64,000 nt of DNA from Polycyclovorans sp964425915 (GCA_964425915.1 CAYROO010000003.1:310001-374000), one strand, 5' to 3'; shown: positions 24,694 through 33,610, counted from the first letter of the stretch. Translations and numbers: made by a program. The notes: generated from the sequence alone by a model not told the origin.

Positions 24694-26739
24694 ATGACCC
24701 GTACCGGGCTGCTGTTGGCCTGTGCGCTGGGGCTGAGTGCCTGCGCCACCCGATTCGCCGTGCCGATGGCCGACCAGGCCGCCACCGCCCACTCGGGCGT
24801 CCTGCTCGCGCACTTCGATCCGGCGGTCCGGCCACAGGATGATTTCTACCGTCACGTCAACGGCGGTTGGTTGGCCACCCACACGATCCCCGCTGACAAG
24901 TCCAACTACGGGGTGTTCACGCAGCTCGCCGACCAGGCCGAGCAGGACCTCCGCGAGCTCATTGAGGCGCTGGCCGCCCGCGAGGACAGCCACGGTGAAG
25001 ACCGGCAGATCGGCGCCATGTACCGCAGCTTCATGGATGAATCCCGCGCCACCGCTCTGGGGCTGGCGCCGTTGCAGAACCTGCTCGACCAGATCGACAG
25101 CCTGCAGGATCGCGCGGATCTGCCCGCGCTGCTGGCGCGCCTCGAACGGCTGGGGGTGTCGCAACCGTTCGCCTCCTACATCGGCCAGGACGCCAAGGAT
25201 GCCCGCCGCTACACCGTTTACTACCACCAGTTCGGCCAACTGGGCCTGCCCGACCGCAGCTACTACCTGGAAGACCACCCGCGCTTTCTCATCGCCCGCG
25301 GCGCTTATGTCGACTATCTGAGCGCCTTACTGCGCGCGGCCGGCACCGCCGAAGCGGAAGCTCGGCAGCAGGCGGAAGCCATCCTCCGCACCGAGACCGC
25401 CGTCGCCAGTGCGCACTGGACCCGGGTCGATGCGCGCGACGACGAGAAGACCTATCACCCGATTCCGGTGGCCACCCTCAACACGCTGACACCGGATTTC
25501 GACTTTGCCGGCTTCGTGCGCGGCAGCGGCGTCAGTATCGACACCGTCATCGTCATGCAACCGGAAGCCATCACCGCCATGGCCGACGCCCTCACCACCC
25601 TGCCGATGCCGGTGCTACGAGCCTTCCTCAAGACCCGCCTGATCGGCAGCTTTGCACCGTATCTGGGGCCGGAACTCGAAGCCATCGACTTCGCCTTCAG
25701 CGGCAAAGCGCTGCGCGGCATCGACGAGCAGCGCCCACGCTGGAAGCGCGGTGTGGCGCTGGTGGAGGCCACGCTGGGCGAGGCGGTGGGCCAGCGCTAT
25801 GTGGCCGCGCACTTTCCACCCGAGGCGAAGGCACGCATGGAGCAACTGGTGGACCACCTCATCGGCGCCTATCGCGAGAGCATTCGCGAGCTGGACTGGA
25901 TGAGCGAAACCACCAAGCTGCGAGCCTTGGAGAAGATGGACAAGTTCACGCCCAAGATCGGCTACCCGGACCGCTGGAAAAGCTATGCGGGGCTCGACGT
26001 GCGCGACGACGACCTGGTCGGAAATGTGATGCGCAGCAACACCCTGGAACACAACCGCCAGCTTGCCAAACTGCGCAAGCCGGTGGACCGCGATGAATGG
26101 TTCATGACGCCGCAGACGGTCAACGCCTACTACAACCCCAGCCTCAACGAGATCGTGTTCCCCGCCGCCATCCTGCAGCCGCCGTTCTTTGATCTCAGCG
26201 CCGAAGACGCGGTGAACTTCGGCGCCATCGGAGCCGTGATCGGCCACGAGATCGGCCACGGCTTTGACGACCAAGGCAGCAAGTACGATGGCGACGGCAA
26301 CCTCGACAGCTGGTGGACCGACGCCGACCGCAAGGCCTTTGAGGCGCGCACCGCCCGACTCATCGCCCAGTACAACGGCTACTGCCCACTGCCGGAGCAC
26401 TGCGTCAACGGTGCCCTGTCCATCGGCGAGAACATCGGCGATCTCGGTGGCGTGTCGATTGCCCTCAAGGCCTACCGCGCGTCGCTCGGCGACCAGCCTT
26501 CGCCGGAGATCGACGGCTTTAGCGGCACCCAGCGCTTCTTCATCGGCTGGGCCCAGGTGTGGGCACGGCAGCATCGCGAGGAGGACATGATCAACCGCCT
26601 CAAGACCGGACCGCACGCCCCCAGCGAGTTCCGCACCAACGGCGTGGTGCGCAATATTCCGGATTGGTACGAGGCCTTTGACGTGGGCCCCGACGACGCC
26701 CTGTGGCTGCCGCCTGAGGAGCGCGTGCGCATCTGGTAA
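24694..26739 (+). CDS. M13 family zinc metallopeptidase (neprilysin/PepO-like) lipoprotein
   Basis: 681 residues. Signal peptide with lipobox LSA-Cys near residue 18; PxDDFYRHVNGGWL near the N-terminus is an M13 signature. Catalytic zinc motif HEIGH at His518, Glu519, His522, third zinc ligand Glu579 in ENIGD with Asp583. It likely degrades small peptides in the periplasm or at the outer membrane. GAGGAG lies 5 bases before the ATG at 24694; a TTG two codons upstream is unlikely. Followed by a GC-rich hairpin. Confidence 0.94.
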   Translation: MTRTGLLLACALGLSACATRFAVPMADQAATAHSGVLLAHFDPAVRPQDDFYRHVNGGWLATHTIPADKSNYGVFTQLADQAEQDLRELIEALAAREDSHGEDRQIGAMYRSFMDESRATALGLAPLQNLLDQIDSLQDRADLPALLARLERLGVSQPFASYIGQDAKDARRYTVYYHQFGQLGLPDRSYYLEDHPRFLIARGAYVDYLSALLRAAGTAEAEARQQAEAILRTETAVASAHWTRVDARDDEKTYHPIPVATLNTLTPDFDFAGFVRGSGVSIDTVIVMQPEAITAMADALTTLPMPVLRAFLKTRLIGSFAPYLGPELEAIDFAFSGKALRGIDEQRPRWKRGVALVEATLGEAVGQRYVAAHFPPEAKARMEQLVDHLIGAYRESIRELDWMSETTKLRALEKMDKFTPKIGYPDRWKSYAGLDVRDDDLVGNVMRSNTLEHNRQLAKLRKPVDRDEWFMTPQTVNAYYNPSLNEIVFPAAILQPPFFDLSAEDAVNFGAIGAVIGHEIGHGFDDQGSKYDGDGNLDSWWTDADRKAFEARTARLIAQYNGYCPLPEHCVNGALSIGENIGDLGGVSIALKAYRASLGDQPSPEIDGFSGTQRFFIGWAQVWARQHREEDMINRLKTGPHAPSEFRTNGVVRNIPDWYEAFDVGPDDALWLPPEERVRIW

Positions 26740-26745
26740 GCAAGG

Positions 26746-26768
26746 GGGGCGGCCGCAGCGGCCGCCCC
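26746..26768. terminator. GC-rich hairpin between convergent genes (terminator-like)
   Basis: Perfect 11-base arms GGGGCGGCCGC (26746-26756) and GCGGCCGCCCC (26758-26768) around a single A. It lies 7 bases after the M13 peptidase stop and abuts the stop of the convergent alkyltransferase-like gene. There is no T-run, so it may act as an RNA-stabilising hairpin or a weak terminator. Confidence 0.6.
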
Positions 26769-27146
26769 TCAATCCACGAAGGGCAGGTCGCTGCGCGGGC
26801 GCCAGCGACGGGCGGCGATATCGACGGCATCGTTGCGAAAGCGATGACCCTCGGCCACCAGCCGCGCCCGCTGTTCGGCATGCGCGGGGCTGGATTTGGG
26901 CAGCCCCAGGCGGCCGTCGTTGCGCAACACGCGGTGCCAGCCGTCGGCCGCTTCCAAGGTCTCCGACAGGACCTTGCCCACCCAGCGGGCCCGTCCGGGC
27001 AGCCCGGCTTCAAAGGCCACCTGGCCATAGCTGGCGACACAGCCGGCCGGAATGCGCGCCACAACCGCCAGCACACGACGGCACGCGTCCTCGCGATCGC
27101 CGAGATCGAGTGGACGGCGCGCGGCGTTGTCGGCCGGCCGTTTCAC
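26769..27146 (-). CDS. Alkyltransferase-like protein (MGMT/Atl family)
   Basis: About 125 residues with the O6-alkylguanine-DNA alkyltransferase fold: VARIPAGCVASYGQVA (helix-turn-helix entry), RWVGKVLSE and the active-site loop. The reactive cysteine of the PCHRV motif is replaced by tryptophan (Trp70-His71-Arg72-Val73). It would therefore bind O6-alkylguanine and flag it for nucleotide-excision repair rather than transfer the alkyl group. The start is uncertain; GTG at 27146, 13 bases after the upstream lipoprotein stop, is the best in-frame choice. Convergent with the M13 peptidase gene. Confidence 0.85.
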   Translation of the reverse strand: MKRPADNAARRPLDLGDREDACRRVLAVVARIPAGCVASYGQVAFEAGLPGRARWVGKVLSETLEAADGWHRVLRNDGRLGLPKSSPAHAEQRARLVAEGHRFRNDAVDIAARRWRPRSDLPFVD

Positions 27147-27159
27147 CCTCGGTCGCGCG

Positions 27160-27465
27160 CTACTGGAAGCGCCCGCCGACGATACGCCCAGCCTCATCCA
27201 GGGTGGCGAAGTAGCGGCTGTTGTCCATCCGCAGTTCCTTGGTGGCGATATCACCGGGCAGTACCAGCGCGACGCCGGGATAGGCCTCGCGAAAGGCCCC
27301 GGGTGTGGGCCGGGTGGCGATGAAGGCCTGAAAGGCGGCGAGGTCGGTCACCGTGGCGCGCGCGCCGATCACCGGTACCACCCGCGGCGGCTCCCGTTCG
27401 ACCCGCTGCATGCAGGCCGCCAGGCCGAGGGACAGCAGCACCACCGAGAGCGGCAACCAGCGCAT
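27160..27465 (-). CDS. Small lipoprotein of unknown function
   Basis: 101 residues. Signal peptide MRWLPLSVVLLSLGLAAC with lipobox LAA-Cys18, then a short globular part with a hydrophobic core and the phrase FATLDEAGRIVGGRF at the end. No recognised domain. It lies 47 bases after aceF on the same strand, and the Atl gene follows 13 bases later. A CGGAGA lies upstream of the ATG. Confidence 0.7.
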   Translation of the reverse strand: MRWLPLSVVLLSLGLAACMQRVEREPPRVVPVIGARATVTDLAAFQAFIATRPTPGAFREAYPGVALVLPGDIATKELRMDNSRYFATLDEAGRIVGGRFQ

Positions 27466-27512
27466 GGGAATCTCCGAGTCATGTTGCGCCCAAGCTTACT
27501 GGATGCCCTGCA

Positions 27513-29303
27513 CTACAACAGCATGCGCCGCACGTCGGCCAGCAACTCGCCCAGCCGCACGATGAAGCGGGCGGCGGCGGCGCCGTCGATCACGCGGTGA
27601 TCGTAGGACAGCGATAGCGGCACCATCAGCCGTGGCTGAAAGGCCTGGCCATCCCACACCGGCTTCATCAGCGAACGCGACACCCCGAGGATGGCCACCT
27701 CCGGCGCATTGACGATGGGGGTGAAGTAGCCACCGCCGATACCGCCGAGGCTGGAGATGGAGAAGCAGCCGCCACGCATGTCGCCCGGCTTGAGCTTGCC
27801 ATCACGCGCGGTCTTGGCGAGGCGGGCGCAGTCGCTGGCGATCTCGCTCAGGGACTTGTCCCAGACATCCTGGACCACCGGTACCACCAGGCCGTTGGGC
27901 GTGTCCGCCGCAAAGCCGATGTGGCAGTAGCGCTTGAGGATCAGCGACTCGCCATCCGGCGCCAGCGAACTGTTGAACTCCGGGTAGGTCTTGAGCCCCT
28001 CGCCCACCGCCTTGATGAGGAAGGCCAGCAGGGTGAGCTTGACGCCCGTTTCGCTGGACGCCTGCTTGCGGAAGGCCTCCAGTTCGGTGATGTCGGCATC
28101 GTCGTGCTGGGTGACGTGCGGCACATTGAGCCAGCTGCGCGACAGATGCGCCGCCGACAGCTTGCGGATGCGCGCCAGCGGCTGGGTGTCGATCTCGCCA
28201 AACTGGGAGAAATCCTGTGCCGGAATCGGCGGAATGCCAGTGCCGCCGGGAATCGGGAATCGGGAATCGGGAATCGAAGCGGCCGCCGACAGACGCTGCT
28301 TGACGAAGCCCTGCACGTCCTCCACCTGAATCCGCCCGCGCGGGCCACTGCCTGTGACCTGGGACAGATCGACACCGAGCTGACGGGCAAACTTGCGGGT
28401 GGCGGGGCCGGCGTAGGGAGGTGGGGCCGCCTTTGGCGCCCCCCGGGAATCGGGTGATGGGGCCGCTTTAGGGCCGCCCTGGGAATCGGGAATCGGGAAT
28501 CGGGAATCGGTAACAGCAGGGCGTTCGGCGGGTTTGGGATCCGCTTTAGCTTCCGGAGCTGGCGCCGACGACTCATCGCTGGCACCCCCCGTCGCTTCTA
28601 CGATTCCCGATTCCCCATTCCCGATTCCCGGCCGTTCGAGCAAACACACCACGTCGCCCTCGCTGACCTTGTCGCCCACCTTCAGCTTGAGGCCGGCGAT
28701 GGTGCCGGCGCCGGGGCTGGGCACTTCCATGGTGGCCTTGTCGGATTCCAGCACCAGCAGCGGCTGATCGACGTCCACCGTGTCACCGTCGGCCACCAGA
28801 ATCTCGATCACCGGTACGGCATCGAAGTCGCCGATATTGGGGACGGTGACGGTCATGGCGGGGGCTGCCGCCCCCGCCTGGGAATCGGGTGGTGGGGCCG
28901 CCTTAGGCGCCCCCCGGGAATCGGGAATCGGGAATCGGGAATCGGGAACAGCAGGTCCCTCGGCAGTAGCGGAAACGTTCTTCGCGTCCGGAGTCGGCGC
29001 CGACGTCTCATCGCTGGCACCCCCCTTCGCTTCTACGATTCCCGATTCCCGATTCCCGATTCCCGTCTGTTCCAACAGACACACCACGCTGCCCTCGCCC
29101 ACCTTGTCGCCCACCTTCACCTTGAGGCCCTTGACGGTGCCGGCGGCGGGGCTGGGCACTTCCATGGTGGCCTTGTCGGATTCCAGCACCAGCAGCGGCT
29201 GATCGACCTCGACCGTGTCGCCGTCGGCCACCAGAATCTCGATCACCGGCACGGCGTCGAAATCGCCGATGTCGGGGACTTTCACTTCGATCGTCTGGGC
29301 CAT
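27513..29303 (-). CDS. aceF: Pyruvate dehydrogenase E2, dihydrolipoamide acetyltransferase with two lipoyl domains
   Basis: 596 residues. Lipoyl domain 1 (about 1-80, Lys44 in ESDKATMEV), linker, lipoyl domain 2 (about 149-225, Lys189), linker, E3/E1-binding domain (about 298-335), linker, and catalytic domain with His569 and Asp573 in YDHRVIDG. The two lipoyl domains and their linkers are near-duplicates. All three linkers contain in-frame GGGAATC heptamer arrays that read as repeated Pro-Ile-Pro-Asp-Ser-Arg-Phe or Gly-Asn-Arg-Glu-Ser-Gly-Ile. It lies 3 bases downstream of aceE in the same operon. A lipoamide dehydrogenase gene does not follow. Confidence 0.96.
   Translation of the reverse strand: MAQTIEVKVPDIGDFDAVPVIEILVADGDTVEVDQPLLVLESDKATMEVPSPAAGTVKGLKVKVGDKVGEGSVVCLLEQTGIGNRESGIVEAKGGASDETSAPTPDAKNVSATAEGPAVPDSRFPIPDSRGAPKAAPPPDSQAGAAAPAMTVTVPNIGDFDAVPVIEILVADGDTVDVDQPLLVLESDKATMEVPSPGAGTIAGLKLKVGDKVSEGDVVCLLERPGIGNGESGIVEATGGASDESSAPAPEAKADPKPAERPAVTDSRFPIPDSQGGPKAAPSPDSRGAPKAAPPPYAGPATRKFARQLGVDLSQVTGSGPRGRIQVEDVQGFVKQRLSAAASIPDSRFPIPGGTGIPPIPAQDFSQFGEIDTQPLARIRKLSAAHLSRSWLNVPHVTQHDDADITELEAFRKQASSETGVKLTLLAFLIKAVGEGLKTYPEFNSSLAPDGESLILKRYCHIGFAADTPNGLVVPVVQDVWDKSLSEIASDCARLAKTARDGKLKPGDMRGGCFSISSLGGIGGGYFTPIVNAPEVAILGVSRSLMKPVWDGQAFQPRLMVPLSLSYDHRVIDGAAAARFIVRLGELLADVRRMLL
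28248..28275. repeat. GGGAATC heptamer array, four copies, in the aceF third linker
   Basis: Four perfect tandem copies of GGGAATC on the plus strand. Because 7 x 3 = 21, the array stays open in the coding frame and adds Ser/Pro/Arg/Phe-rich linker just before the catalytic domain. No inverted partner lies nearby, unlike the other two linkers. Confidence 0.9.
28481..28629. repeat. Inverted pair of heptamer arrays in the aceF second linker
   Basis: Four GGGAATC copies (28481-28508) face four GATTCCC copies (28602-28629, one copy with a G-to-C change) across 93 bases. The two arms could pair as a 28-base imperfect stem. The whole unit lies within coding sequence between lipoyl domain 2 and the E3-binding domain. 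Confidence 0.88.
28916..29064. repeat. Inverted pair of heptamer arrays in the aceF first linker
   Basis: Four GGGAATC copies (28916-28943) face four perfect GATTCCC copies (29037-29064) across 93 bases. The same arrangement and spacing occurs 435 bases further left, so the linker with its arrays was duplicated together with the lipoyl domain. Confidence 0.9.
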
Positions 29304-29306
29304 GGC

Positions 29307-31988
29307 TTACACCTTCCAGGGCGCGGCGCGCTCTGCCTTGAGTCCGTAGATCCGCGCCGCCTGGCGTACCCGCTCCATCGGTACGGCGCCCTCCTGTGCC
29401 AGCGCGTAGAGGCTCTTCACCACGATCCAGCGGCGGTCCACCTCGAAGAAGTCGCGCAGCGCCGGACGGTTGTCGGAGCGCCCGAAACCATCGGTGCCCA
29501 GCACATGGTAGGCCTTGGGTACCCAGGGACGGATCTGCTCGAAGTGCGCCCGCACCCAGTCGCTGCTGGCGATGGCGGGGCCGTGCATGCCCTGCAGGCA
29601 TTCGGTGATGTACGGCACGCGCGGGGTATCGGTGGGGTGTAACAGGTTCCAGCGCTCTACCTCGCGCGCCTCGCGCGCCAGCTCCGAGACACTGGGCAGG
29701 CTCCAGACGTCACTGGTAACGCCCCACTCGGCTTCCAGCAGATCGGCGGCGGCGATCACCTCGCGCAGCAGGGCACCGGAGCCGAGCAACTGCACATGCA
29801 TCGGCGGCTTGGCGGCCTCGGCGCTGCGCAGCAGGTAGCCGCCGCGCAGAATGCCGTCCTCGACACCGGCCGGCAGGTCCGGGTGGGGGTAGTTCTCGTT
29901 GTACAGCGCGAGGTAGTAGTACTCGTCGATGCCATCGGCATACATGCGCTTCAGCCCGTGCTGCACGATCACCGCCAGCTCGTAGGCAAAGGCGGGGTCG
30001 TAGGCACGGCAGTTGGGCACCTGCGCCGCCATCACCAGGCTGTGGCCATCCTCGTGCTGCAGGCCCTCGCCGTTGAGCGTGGTGCGCCCGGCGGTGGCGC
30101 CCAGCAGGAAGCCCCGCGAGCGCATGTCCCCGGCGGCCCAGCACAGGTCCATGATGCGCTGGAAGCCGAACATGGAATAGAAGATGTAGAACGGCAGCAG
30201 CGGCACGCCGTGGTTGGCATAGCTGGTGGCGGCGGCGATCCAGCTCGACACGGCACCGGCCTCGGTGATGCCCTCCTCGAGGATCTGTCCCTTCACGTCT
30301 TCCTTGTAATAGGCGAGCTGACCGGCATCCTGTGGCTCGTACTTCTGCCCCACCACGGAGTAGATGCCCAGCGAGCGGAACATGCCCTCCATGCCGAAGG
30401 TGCGCGCCTCGTCCGGCACGATGGGCACCACGCGATGACCCACCTGCTTGTCGCGGATCAAGGTCTGCAGCAGTTGCACGAAGGCCATGGTGGTGCTGAT
30501 CTCGCGCTCGCCGGTGCTGGCCAGCAGGCGGTCGAAACTGTTCAGCGCGGGAATCTGCAGCGGCTCGGTGCGGACCCGGCGCTGCGGCAGCGGACCACCC
30601 AGTGCCTCACGCCGTGACTTGAGGTACCGCAGCTCCTCGGAGTCCTCCGCCGGGCGGTAGAACGGAGTGTCCTTGATCTGCTCGTCGCTGATGGGAATCT
30701 GGAAGCGGTCGCGGAAGACCTTGAGCGCTTCCTCGCCCATCTTCTTCTGCTGGTGGGTGATGTTCTGGCCCTCGCCGGCCTCGCCCATGCCATAGCCCTT
30801 TACTGTCTTGGCGAGGATGACCGTGGGCGTCCCGGTGTGCGCCACTGCCGCCGCATAGGCGGCGTACACCTTGTGCGGATCGTGGCCGCCGCGCTGCAGC
30901 CCGGCGATCTCGTCGTCGCTCATGTGGGCGACCAGTCGCGCTGTCTCGGGATACTTGCCGAAGAATTTCTCGCGGGTGTAGGCGCCGCCCTTGGCCTTGA
31001 AGTTCTGGTATTCGCCGTCCACCGTCTCGTTCATCAACTGCAGCAGCTTGCCGCTGGTGTCCTGCGCCAGCAGCGCATCCCAGCCGCTGCCCCACACCAC
31101 CTTGATGACGTTCCAGCCGGCGCCGCGGAACACGCCTTCCAGCTCCTGGATGATCTTGCCGTTGCCGCGCACCGGACCGTCCAGCCGCTGCAGGTTGCAG
31201 TTGATGACGAAGATGAGGTTGTCCAGCTTCTCGCGGGCGGCGATGTCGATGGCACCCAGGCTTTCCGGCTCGTCCATCTCGCCGTCGCCACAGAAACACC
31301 ACACCTTGCGCTGATCGTTCTGCGCCATCTCGCGGTTGGCGAGGTACTTCATCAGGCGCGCCTGGTAGATCGCCATGATCGGTCCCAGCCCCATACTGAC
31401 GGTGGCGAACTGCCAGAAATCCGGCATCAGCCAGGGGTGCGGGTAGCTGGACAGGCCAGGCTGCAGCGCCTCCATGCGGAAGCGCTTGAGCTGCGCCTCG
31501 CTGAGGCGCCCTTCGAGGAAGGCGCGGGCATAGATCCCCGGCGTGACATGGCCCTGGATGTAGACCAGATCCTGGCCGTCAGGATGGTCCGCCCCCTTCC
31601 AGAAATGGTTGAGGCCCACGTCATACAGCGTGGCCGAGGACGCAAAACTGGCGATGTGGCCGCCAATGCCGGCATGCTCGCGGTTGGCGTTCACCACCAT
31701 CGCCATCGCGTTCCAGCGGGTGAGGCTGCGAATGCGCCATTCCACCGCGTGGTTGCCGGGCGACTTCGCCTCCAGATGCGTGGGGATGCTGTTGATATAG
31801 GGCGTGTGCGGCGAGAACGGGATGAACGCCCCCGCACTGCGGGCCTTCTGGATCAGCGCCTCCAACAAGTCATGCGCCGCCTCTGGCCCCTGGGTGCGCA
31901 GCACATCGCCCAGCGCCTCCAGCCATTCACGGGCTTCATCCGGGTCGAGCCCGGCGGGCAGGGACATCGGGGGCATGGCGGCCGTCAT
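29307..31988 (-). CDS. aceE: Pyruvate dehydrogenase E1, homodimeric type
   Basis: Thiamine-diphosphate enzyme that decarboxylates pyruvate and transfers the acetyl group to E2 lipoyl. 893 residues, the normal length of single-chain AceE. The TPP motif GDGEMDEPES starts at Gly234; other signatures are GHVTPGIYARAFLEGR, KTVKGYGMGEAGEGQN and GRTTLNGEGLQHEDGHS. RBS AGGAGAAGG precedes the ATG at 31988. aceE-aceF form an operon; a LysR regulator gene is divergent, with a 108-base region between carrying LysR-type repeats. Confidence 0.97.
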   Translation of the reverse strand: MTAAMPPMSLPAGLDPDEAREWLEALGDVLRTQGPEAAHDLLEALIQKARSAGAFIPFSPHTPYINSIPTHLEAKSPGNHAVEWRIRSLTRWNAMAMVVNANREHAGIGGHIASFASSATLYDVGLNHFWKGADHPDGQDLVYIQGHVTPGIYARAFLEGRLSEAQLKRFRMEALQPGLSSYPHPWLMPDFWQFATVSMGLGPIMAIYQARLMKYLANREMAQNDQRKVWCFCGDGEMDEPESLGAIDIAAREKLDNLIFVINCNLQRLDGPVRGNGKIIQELEGVFRGAGWNVIKVVWGSGWDALLAQDTSGKLLQLMNETVDGEYQNFKAKGGAYTREKFFGKYPETARLVAHMSDDEIAGLQRGGHDPHKVYAAYAAAVAHTGTPTVILAKTVKGYGMGEAGEGQNITHQQKKMGEEALKVFRDRFQIPISDEQIKDTPFYRPAEDSEELRYLKSRREALGGPLPQRRVRTEPLQIPALNSFDRLLASTGEREISTTMAFVQLLQTLIRDKQVGHRVVPIVPDEARTFGMEGMFRSLGIYSVVGQKYEPQDAGQLAYYKEDVKGQILEEGITEAGAVSSWIAAATSYANHGVPLLPFYIFYSMFGFQRIMDLCWAAGDMRSRGFLLGATAGRTTLNGEGLQHEDGHSLVMAAQVPNCRAYDPAFAYELAVIVQHGLKRMYADGIDEYYYLALYNENYPHPDLPAGVEDGILRGGYLLRSAEAAKPPMHVQLLGSGALLREVIAAADLLEAEWGVTSDVWSLPSVSELAREAREVERWNLLHPTDTPRVPYITECLQGMHGPAIASSDWVRAHFEQIRPWVPKAYHVLGTDGFGRSDNRPALRDFFEVDRRWIVVKSLYALAQEGAVPMERVRQAARIYGLKAERAAPWKV

Positions 31989-32044
31989 GACCTTCTCCTC
32001 GGATTGCGCATCAAGTCATGCGACCACTGTAGGCCCAGAAAATG

Positions 32045-32080
32045 CTATACGTCCAATAGATGAAACATAGCGTTTCGATA
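32045..32080. promoter_or_regulatory. LysR-type operator between aceE and the LysR gene
   Basis: CTAT (32045-32048) and ATAG (32056-32059) form the T-N11-A inverted repeat typical of LysR-family binding sites. Further ATAG (32067-32070) and GATA (32077-32080) half-sites follow at about 11-base steps. A second inverted repeat, GAAAC-N5-GTTTC, occupies 32062-32076. The AT content is clearly higher than in the flanks. Confidence 0.55.
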
Positions 32081-32096
32081 CCTAATCGATATACCG

Positions 32097-33017
32097 ATGG
32101 AACTGCGCCACCTCCGCTACTTCGTCGCCGTCGCCGAAGCCGAGCACTTCACCCGCGCCGCAGAAGCCCTGGGCATGGCCCAACCCCCGCTGTCGCAACA
32201 GATCCGCGCACTGGAAACGGAACTGGGCGTCACCCTGTTTGAACGCCTGCCGCGCGGCGTGCAGCTCACCGACGCCGGCCAGAGCCTGCTGGAGGATGCA
32301 CGCCGCCTGCTGCAGGAAGCCGAACGCGCCATGGAACGGGCGCGGCGCGTGGCCCGTGGCGAACGTGGCCGGCTGCGGGTGGGCATGATCAACTCCGCGC
32401 CGTTTCATCCGCTGATCCCCGGCGTGATCCGTGAGTTCCGCCGCCGCCACCCGCAACTGGCCCTGACTCTGGATGAAGGCCCGACGCCGGATCTCGCCGC
32501 CGCAGTGCGCGAAGAACGCATGGATATCGCCTTCGTCCGCCCGCTGCTGGGCGATGCCCGCGGCCTCACCGTGGAAACCCTGCTGGACGAACCGATGGTG
32601 GTGGCGCTGCCCTCGCAGCACCCGCTGGCCAAGCGCGCCCGCGTGCCGCTGCTGGCGCTGTCGATCGAACCCTTCGTGCTGTTCCCGCGCACCGTCGGCG
32701 CCGGCCTGCACGACGCCATCATCCGCAGCTGCCTGGAAGCCGGCTTCAGCCCCCGCGTGGTGCAGGAAACCTCCCAGGTGACCTCCATCGTCAACCTGGT
32801 GGCGGCCGGCCTGGGCGTGTCCATCGTGCCCGGCTCCATGGCCCAGGTGCACACCGACGGCGTCACTTACCGCCCCATCCGCAAGCCCGCCCCCAGCGCC
32901 CGTCTGAGCCTGGTCTATCGCGCCGGCGTGGCGCCGCCACACTTGGCGCGGTTCATCGCCCTCACCCGCGAAAGCGCCCGCGGAGACGCCGCACCACGTC
33001 CGCGCTCGCCATCCTGA
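32097..33017 (+). CDS. LysR-family transcriptional regulator
   Basis: 306 residues. Winged HTH at residues 1-60 (ELRHLRYFVAVAEAEHFTRAAEAL, PPLSQQIRALE) and a LysR substrate-binding domain resembling BenM/CatR-type members. Effector unknown. It is divergent from aceE-aceF, with T-N11-A repeats between, so it may autoregulate and perhaps affect pyruvate dehydrogenase; that would be unusual since PdhR (GntR family) normally does this. No Shine-Dalgarno is visible before the ATG at 32097. Confidence 0.85.
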   Translation: MELRHLRYFVAVAEAEHFTRAAEALGMAQPPLSQQIRALETELGVTLFERLPRGVQLTDAGQSLLEDARRLLQEAERAMERARRVARGERGRLRVGMINSAPFHPLIPGVIREFRRRHPQLALTLDEGPTPDLAAAVREERMDIAFVRPLLGDARGLTVETLLDEPMVVALPSQHPLAKRARVPLLALSIEPFVLFPRTVGAGLHDAIIRSCLEAGFSPRVVQETSQVTSIVNLVAAGLGVSIVPGSMAQVHTDGVTYRPIRKPAPSARLSLVYRAGVAPPHLARFIALTRESARGDAAPRPRSPS

Positions 33018-33039
33018 GCGTCGGCGGTGCGATCCCGGG

Positions 33040-33570
33040 TCAGCTCGCGCGCCGCCCCGGAATCGCAATCTCCTGCGGATCAAACCCCTTGCCGCGCAAC
33101 CAGTCGCGCAGTGCGTACCCCGTGCCCGCCGGCCAGTACTGCACCGCCTCGAACGGTACATGCTTCCAGTCCGCCAGCTCCTCGTTGAGCGTCACCGTGC
33201 CGGTGGCCGGCACGTGATAGGCAATGATCAACTGGTTCATCCGCGCAAAGTCATAGAGCCCCACGAAGTGCGCCCCCTGCGGCGTCAGCCCCAGCTCCTC
33301 CTGCACCTCGCGCTGCACGCCTTCCTCCGGCGACTCCCCCCGCTCCAGAAAGCCCGTAATCAGCGCATAGAAATTCGTCGGCCACGCCACATTGCGCGCC
33401 AGAATCACCTGCCCCTCGTGCTCCACAATCGCCGCCACCACCGGCACCGGGTTATCCCAGAGGATGAACCCGCAGCCCGCATCCGGACAGGCCAGCCGGT
33501 CCCGGTCGCCGTGGAAGGCGTGGGTGAGGGGTTGGGTGCATTGGGGGCAGAAGCGGAAAGCGCGGGACAT
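33040..33570 (-). CDS. Nudix hydrolase with N-terminal zinc ribbon
   Basis: 176 residues. Zinc ribbon with CPQC near residue 8 and a CPDAGC near 28, then a Nudix domain with complete box GFLERGESPEEGVQREVQEELG (Gly, then Glu, then REVQEE). This architecture resembles NudC-like NADH pyrophosphatases but is shorter, so it may act on other nucleoside diphosphate derivatives. The 3' end faces the LysR gene, 22 bases apart; mnmE is 40 bases downstream of its start, on the same strand. Confidence 0.87.
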   Translation of the reverse strand: MSRAFRFCPQCTQPLTHAFHGDRDRLACPDAGCGFILWDNPVPVVAAIVEHEGQVILARNVAWPTNFYALITGFLERGESPEEGVQREVQEELGLTPQGAHFVGLYDFARMNQLIIAYHVPATGTVTLNEELADWKHVPFEAVQYWPAGTGYALRDWLRGKGFDPQEIAIPGRRAS

Positions 33571-33610
33571 GAGTTTGCGGTGGGCAAGGGAGCTCCGACT
33601 CTACCCTGCC

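Noticed and set aside
28248..29064. CRISPR-like repeats
   Set aside because: The heptamer arrays lie within the aceF reading frame, have no spacers of uniform length and no cas genes nearby.
29000..29601. 197-residue minus-strand frame across the aceE/aceF junction
   Set aside because: Out-of-frame shadow of the two genes; no start signal.
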